Below are positions 60,675 to 64,000 of a stretch of DNA of 64,000 nucleotides, in pieces. The stretch is from Euonymus europaeus (Eukaryota; Streptophyta; Magnoliopsida; Celastrales; Celastraceae), in contig OY756966.1 in the NCBI GenBank assembly GCA_963580455.1, forward strand, positions 24,617,001 through 24,681,000, in the 5' to 3' direction. Both the position numbers and the translations under genes were made by a program. The notes under the pieces are model-generated. The model made no database searches. It saw only the letters and a program-made list of their open reading frames with translations, and was not told the origin of the DNA. Numbering within the stretch: the stretch's first letter is position 1; the number at the start of each line of letters is the position of its first letter.

Positions 60675-63492
60675 CTAACCTCTTGATGGTATTCTGCTAA
60701 TTTTTCGTCTCCCAACTCGAATCACGCGTTCTGGAGGTAACGGACAAACAACATCCTCAACTACCACAGTCTCATCAGTGCTGACTACAGGGTAGATGGG
60801 CTCTGCATAAGCCAGGAGGAGCATGTCTGTCGTATAGTACTTTGAGCACAAAGGCGTCGTCGATAAATTCCTAGCTGAAATTGCAGCACAAGCATGTGTG
60901 CAAGGAAGATGATCAATGTCAAATACCCTGCAAGAGCAGGTTTTGCGTTGCAAATCCACTTGCCCTCCAAGATCATCATGCCTAACATGGTACTCGTGGA
61001 CACTGATGGGTTCAACTGTCATTCGACTAGCTTTCACTCGTCGAGCTTTCAAGACATCTTCATAGAAGTCTGTGAGATCATTTTTCATGGCAAGTGCTTT
61101 TTCTCGACGCTCATGAAACCATCTCTGTAGCATTTCAACTAGGTACTTCATCAACTTCATTATTGGTAACAAGCGAGCCTCTTTCAGAACCCCATTTACG
61201 CTCTCAGCAATGTTAGTTGTCATGATGGTATAACGATCCACGGGGCAATATGCCCTGGCCCATCTCTCAAACCCTGCATCTTCCAAATACTTATACACCT
61301 TCCCATCTTCAAATTGCCTCAATTGGCACATTACATGTTGGAACTCTGACACCCTATAACACTTAGCAGCCTTAAAAAAAATATTAACAGCATATTCAGG
61401 GTACCTTTTCGCCTTCATATTTTGTCCGATGTGATACATGCAGGCCCCATGGAATGCTTCGGGGAAAACACGCTTAACCCCATTCTCTATGCTTTTATTT
61501 CGGTCTGATATAATAGGCAAATTAGTTATAGTGCCGATTGATCCACGTAGTTTGTCGAAGAACCACCCCCACGAGGCATCGTTTTCTGAATCACCAATTC
61601 CGAAGGCCAACGGGTAAATTTGGTTATTGCCATCAAGGGCGTTGGCAAGGAAAAGCACCCCTTTAAACTTGCTCTTAAGATGAGTTGCATCAACACATAG
61701 AACAGGCCGCATGCACATAGTAAACCCTCTTACACAAGGACCAAGTGCCAAAAAGAAAAATTTGAATCGATTTTGAGAGTCATATTCAATGTGAGTTCTT
61801 GTACCTGATGCACATTGAAAATAAGATGGATCTCAAAAGAACATAAGACCATTCTATAACCATTTTTAACAAAAACGTACATTATTCTAAACAGGTTTCA
61901 CACAACTCCAAACAGAAACTACACAGTTATAAACAAAAGTAATAGTATTACAATAACCATTCTTTAAAAAAAATGTACATTATTATTCTAGACAGGTTTC
62001 ACACAATTCCAAACAGAAACTACACAGTTATAAACAAAAGTAATAATATTACAATAACCATTTTTAACAAAAACATACATTATTCTAAACAGGTTTCACA
62101 CAATTCCAAACAGAAACTACACAGTTATACACAAAAGTAATACTATTACAATAACCATTTTTAACAAAAACATACATTATTCTAAACAGGTTTCACACAA
62201 CTCCAAACAGAAACTACACAGTTATAAACCAAAGTAATACTATTATAATCAGAATGACAATTACTCTAAACCTAATTTTAAAATTGAGCAGCATTTCACG
62301 TACCTGGATTTTTGGACTCGATTATCTTACAAAATGTTGGCAGCTGAGCATATCCTTCTTCAGCAGTACCATATATAGAATTAAGGGCACACTCCCTAGC
62401 CTTCCACCCTTTCTAGTAGCTACACTTGACCCCATTTTCCTTCTGAAAATCTTGAATGACGTCATTGGGCCTATAAATTCGACCAACTTTCTCATATTTA
62501 GACTTTATGCAGTCACCAATCAACGAGCTTGTTGCTTGTCGATTATCAGTGAAAGTCAGACAGTTAGACGATACATGAACATCACGAAACTTCTTAATCT
62601 GAAATAAAGAAACATCTTTCATTGCAGTGGCTCGCATCCACCAGTTGCATTCATCAACACAGCACCGAACCATAAATAGTGTTTTGGTAGACTTGACAAC
62701 TTTGAATTGAAAGTGTTTATTCACCGCATACTTGCACAACCTTTTATGCAAGATCTTCTTCTCCGTAAAAATGTCACCAACTCTCATAACCTCGGCACTT
62801 CCATCAGACTCAACATTGGACTCAATCGCACGATTGACCGAAGGATTGCTGGGGCAAGAATGGGATGTATTTGTTGCCTGATTATTCCGGCCATTATTAT
62901 GATCTTCGACTGCATAATCAACTGCCTCAAGGAATGCCTCATCGACTACGTCATCAGTTATATCATAGGCTGCCTCATGACTTTGATCATCAAAATCATC
63001 ATCATACAGTTCAATAGTAGGTTCATTGTTAAGTGGTTCTATTCCATCAATGTCTGGCAGTGTCCCTTTGTTTCTACTGAAACCAAGACTAGGAAATTCT
63101 TCTATTCCTTCTACAAAATTATGCACGTCATCCCTATGTTGGATATTTGGTAAGTTATCCCCGAAATCATCAATTCTGCCTCCGATATTAGAAGATATGC
63201 ACAAAGATGTAGCCGGAATACTTCTATCCATATTACACCAAATAAAACAGCGAACATCATCATCTCCTTCGATCTCAACCGGCTCGGTAGGACAACGCAC
63301 ATTGTAAAGGTACTTCATCTGAATATCATTATGGTGCAACTTTGTAATATCACGTACTTTATCTACTAATTCACAGTAAGAAATAAACTCTGAGACTATG
63401 ATAGCCTTGCTTTTCCCACCTTTATATGTGTAGTGCATGTCATTTTTTTCCCACTTTCCAAAATACTGAATCAAAATGCTCACCTCTTTCAT
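60675..63492 (-). pseudogene. mudrA-type MULE transposase with one nonsense codon (two exons)
   Basis: Exon 1 is 63492-62304 and exon 2 is 61804-60675, in phase, about 772 codons. From the N-terminus: a PB1-like region (VSILIQYFGKWEKN ... VRCFIWCN), an acidic linker, the MuDR DNA-binding domain (VGDIFTEKKILHKRLCKYAV ... FRDVHVSSNC), the transposase core (PVLCVDATHLKSKFKGVLFL, PIISDRNKSI, GACMYHIGQN, NIFFKAAKCY) and a SWIM finger (CSCRVFDIDHLPCTHA). A TAG at 62415-62413 lies in SY-stop-KGWKARECAL, where related proteins have Trp, so the change is TGG to TAG. Everything else is open. A start at 63492 (MKEVSILIQ) fits the domain; an upstream exon is possible. Without read-through the product would stop before the catalytic core. 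An assembly error is the alternative. Confidence 0.9.
61861..62252. repeat. Four tandem copies of a 97-101-bp unit in the transposase intron
   Basis: Copies start at about 61861, 61958, 62059 and 62156, each reading CATTTTTAACAAAAACATAC, ATTATTCTAAACAGGTTTCA, CACAATTCCAAACAGAAACT and ACACAGTTATAAACAAAAGT. They occupy most of the intron at 61805-62303. Confidence 0.95.
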
Positions 63493-64000
63493 TCCTTCAA
63501 AAAATGAACAATATATTCCCAATGGATCATTTTTCACAAGGACACAAAATAAAAACAATATTATAAACATAATTATACTACACTAAATAGAATATATACT
63601 ATTCTAAACACAAGTTCACTCTGTTCTAAACCAAAACTTCACATAATGCTACTCTTCTAAACAGCATATAACAACAACTGCTTTCTCAACCCGTTGCCAA
63701 GAACTCAAAATCAGTCATAACGTAGAAAATTAACGTCCATTGCTTCACATTTTTCCTATATGCAGCACACAACTACACGGTTTCCATGAATCCAACATAA
63801 TGAAGACATCCACTTTATAGATACCAAGTAATAAACATAATGCATTACTGATTAGGGTTCAATATCTGACCTGTAGTCAAAACGAGTCTCCAGCTTCAAA
63901 TCCAAGCTTCAGATCCGAATCCGAAAACCAAGAACACCGATAATCAGAGCTAGAGCTCTAAAACTTTTATGTCACAACTCGAGCTTCCATTTTATGGTCG
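63493..64000 (-). other. Upstream region of the MULE transposase
   Basis: 63570-63700 again shows TATTCTAAACACAAG / GTTCTAAACCAAAAC motifs. 63860-64000 on minus is GC-richer and may be the promoter or terminal region. No coding domain. Confidence 0.4.

Larger units (their letters stand above)
54877..64000. mobile_element. Large Mutator-like element with ULP1-protease gene and mudrA-type transposase (runs off right edge)
   Basis: The left end is inferred at GGGTTTTTTGTAAAAATGACC, where C-rich and A-rich blocks (AACCCCACG, GACCCAAAAATA, CATATGCCCCC) run to about 55140, typical of MULE terminal regions. Within lie a plus-strand DUF1985/ULP1 gene (55974-59670) and a minus-strand transposase (63492-60675) that converge. 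This is the organisation of Kaonashi (KI)/CUMULE-type elements. The right terminus is beyond the window. The target duplication therefore cannot be checked. Confidence 0.8.

Overview
This is about 64 kb of nuclear DNA from an angiosperm, most likely a eudicot. Genes carry spliced GT-AG introns, intergenic DNA is AT-rich with many (TA)n runs, and the three intact host genes match well-known plant families. Interspersed between them is dense transposon sediment: Ty3/gypsy, Ty1/copia, LINE, CACTA and at least four separate Mutator-like (MULE) remnants. No species can be named from sequence alone.

Layout. 1-808 (minus) is a decayed gene for a single-pass membrane protein with an acidic, Glu/Lys-rich tail; a 5.4-kb Ty3/gypsy element (1662-7062) sits just upstream of it. 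7.5-14.4 kb is a graveyard: a MuDR fragment, two copia fragments, a solo LTR with a perfect 5-bp target duplication (9301-11048) nested in one of the copia copies, a 949-bp foldback Mutator element with a 9-bp duplication (12035-12983), and a LINE RNase H remnant. 14.4-19.4 kb is gene-poor. 19622-21242 (plus) is a complete type-2 ACC synthase gene (ethylene biosynthesis) with the C-terminal degron typical of ETO1 targets. 21.3-28 kb is gene-poor with microsatellites, a TRIM-like repeat pair, a microRNA-like hairpin and a perfect 75-bp palindrome. 28085-34043 (minus) is a ten-exon prolyl-carboxypeptidase (S28 peptidase). 37.7-40.5 kb is a dead MULE that fused a transposase to an OTU protease-like domain. 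43061-44405 (minus) is a four-exon xyloglucan endotransglucosylase/hydrolase.

From 47.7 kb on, the window is transposon. Two CACTA ends face each other (47660-48368 and 49267 onward). The right one carries a broken En/Spm transposase plus a fragment of a BOU-like mitochondrial carrier gene, and a TPR-gene exon lies next to it, so it looks like a gene-capturing (Pack-CACTA-type) element. From about 54877 to beyond the window edge lies a large MULE with two converging genes: an apparently intact 929-residue DUF1985 + ULP1 (C48) protease gene on plus, and a mudrA-type transposase on minus that is open except for one nonsense codon.

The host genes are independent: ethylene synthesis, vacuolar/secreted peptide processing and cell-wall remodelling. 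The clearest unusual biology is in the transposons: the ULP1 MULE with its sense-oriented recurring intron motif and tandem repeats, gene capture beside CACTA, and the young but coding-dead Ty3 element.
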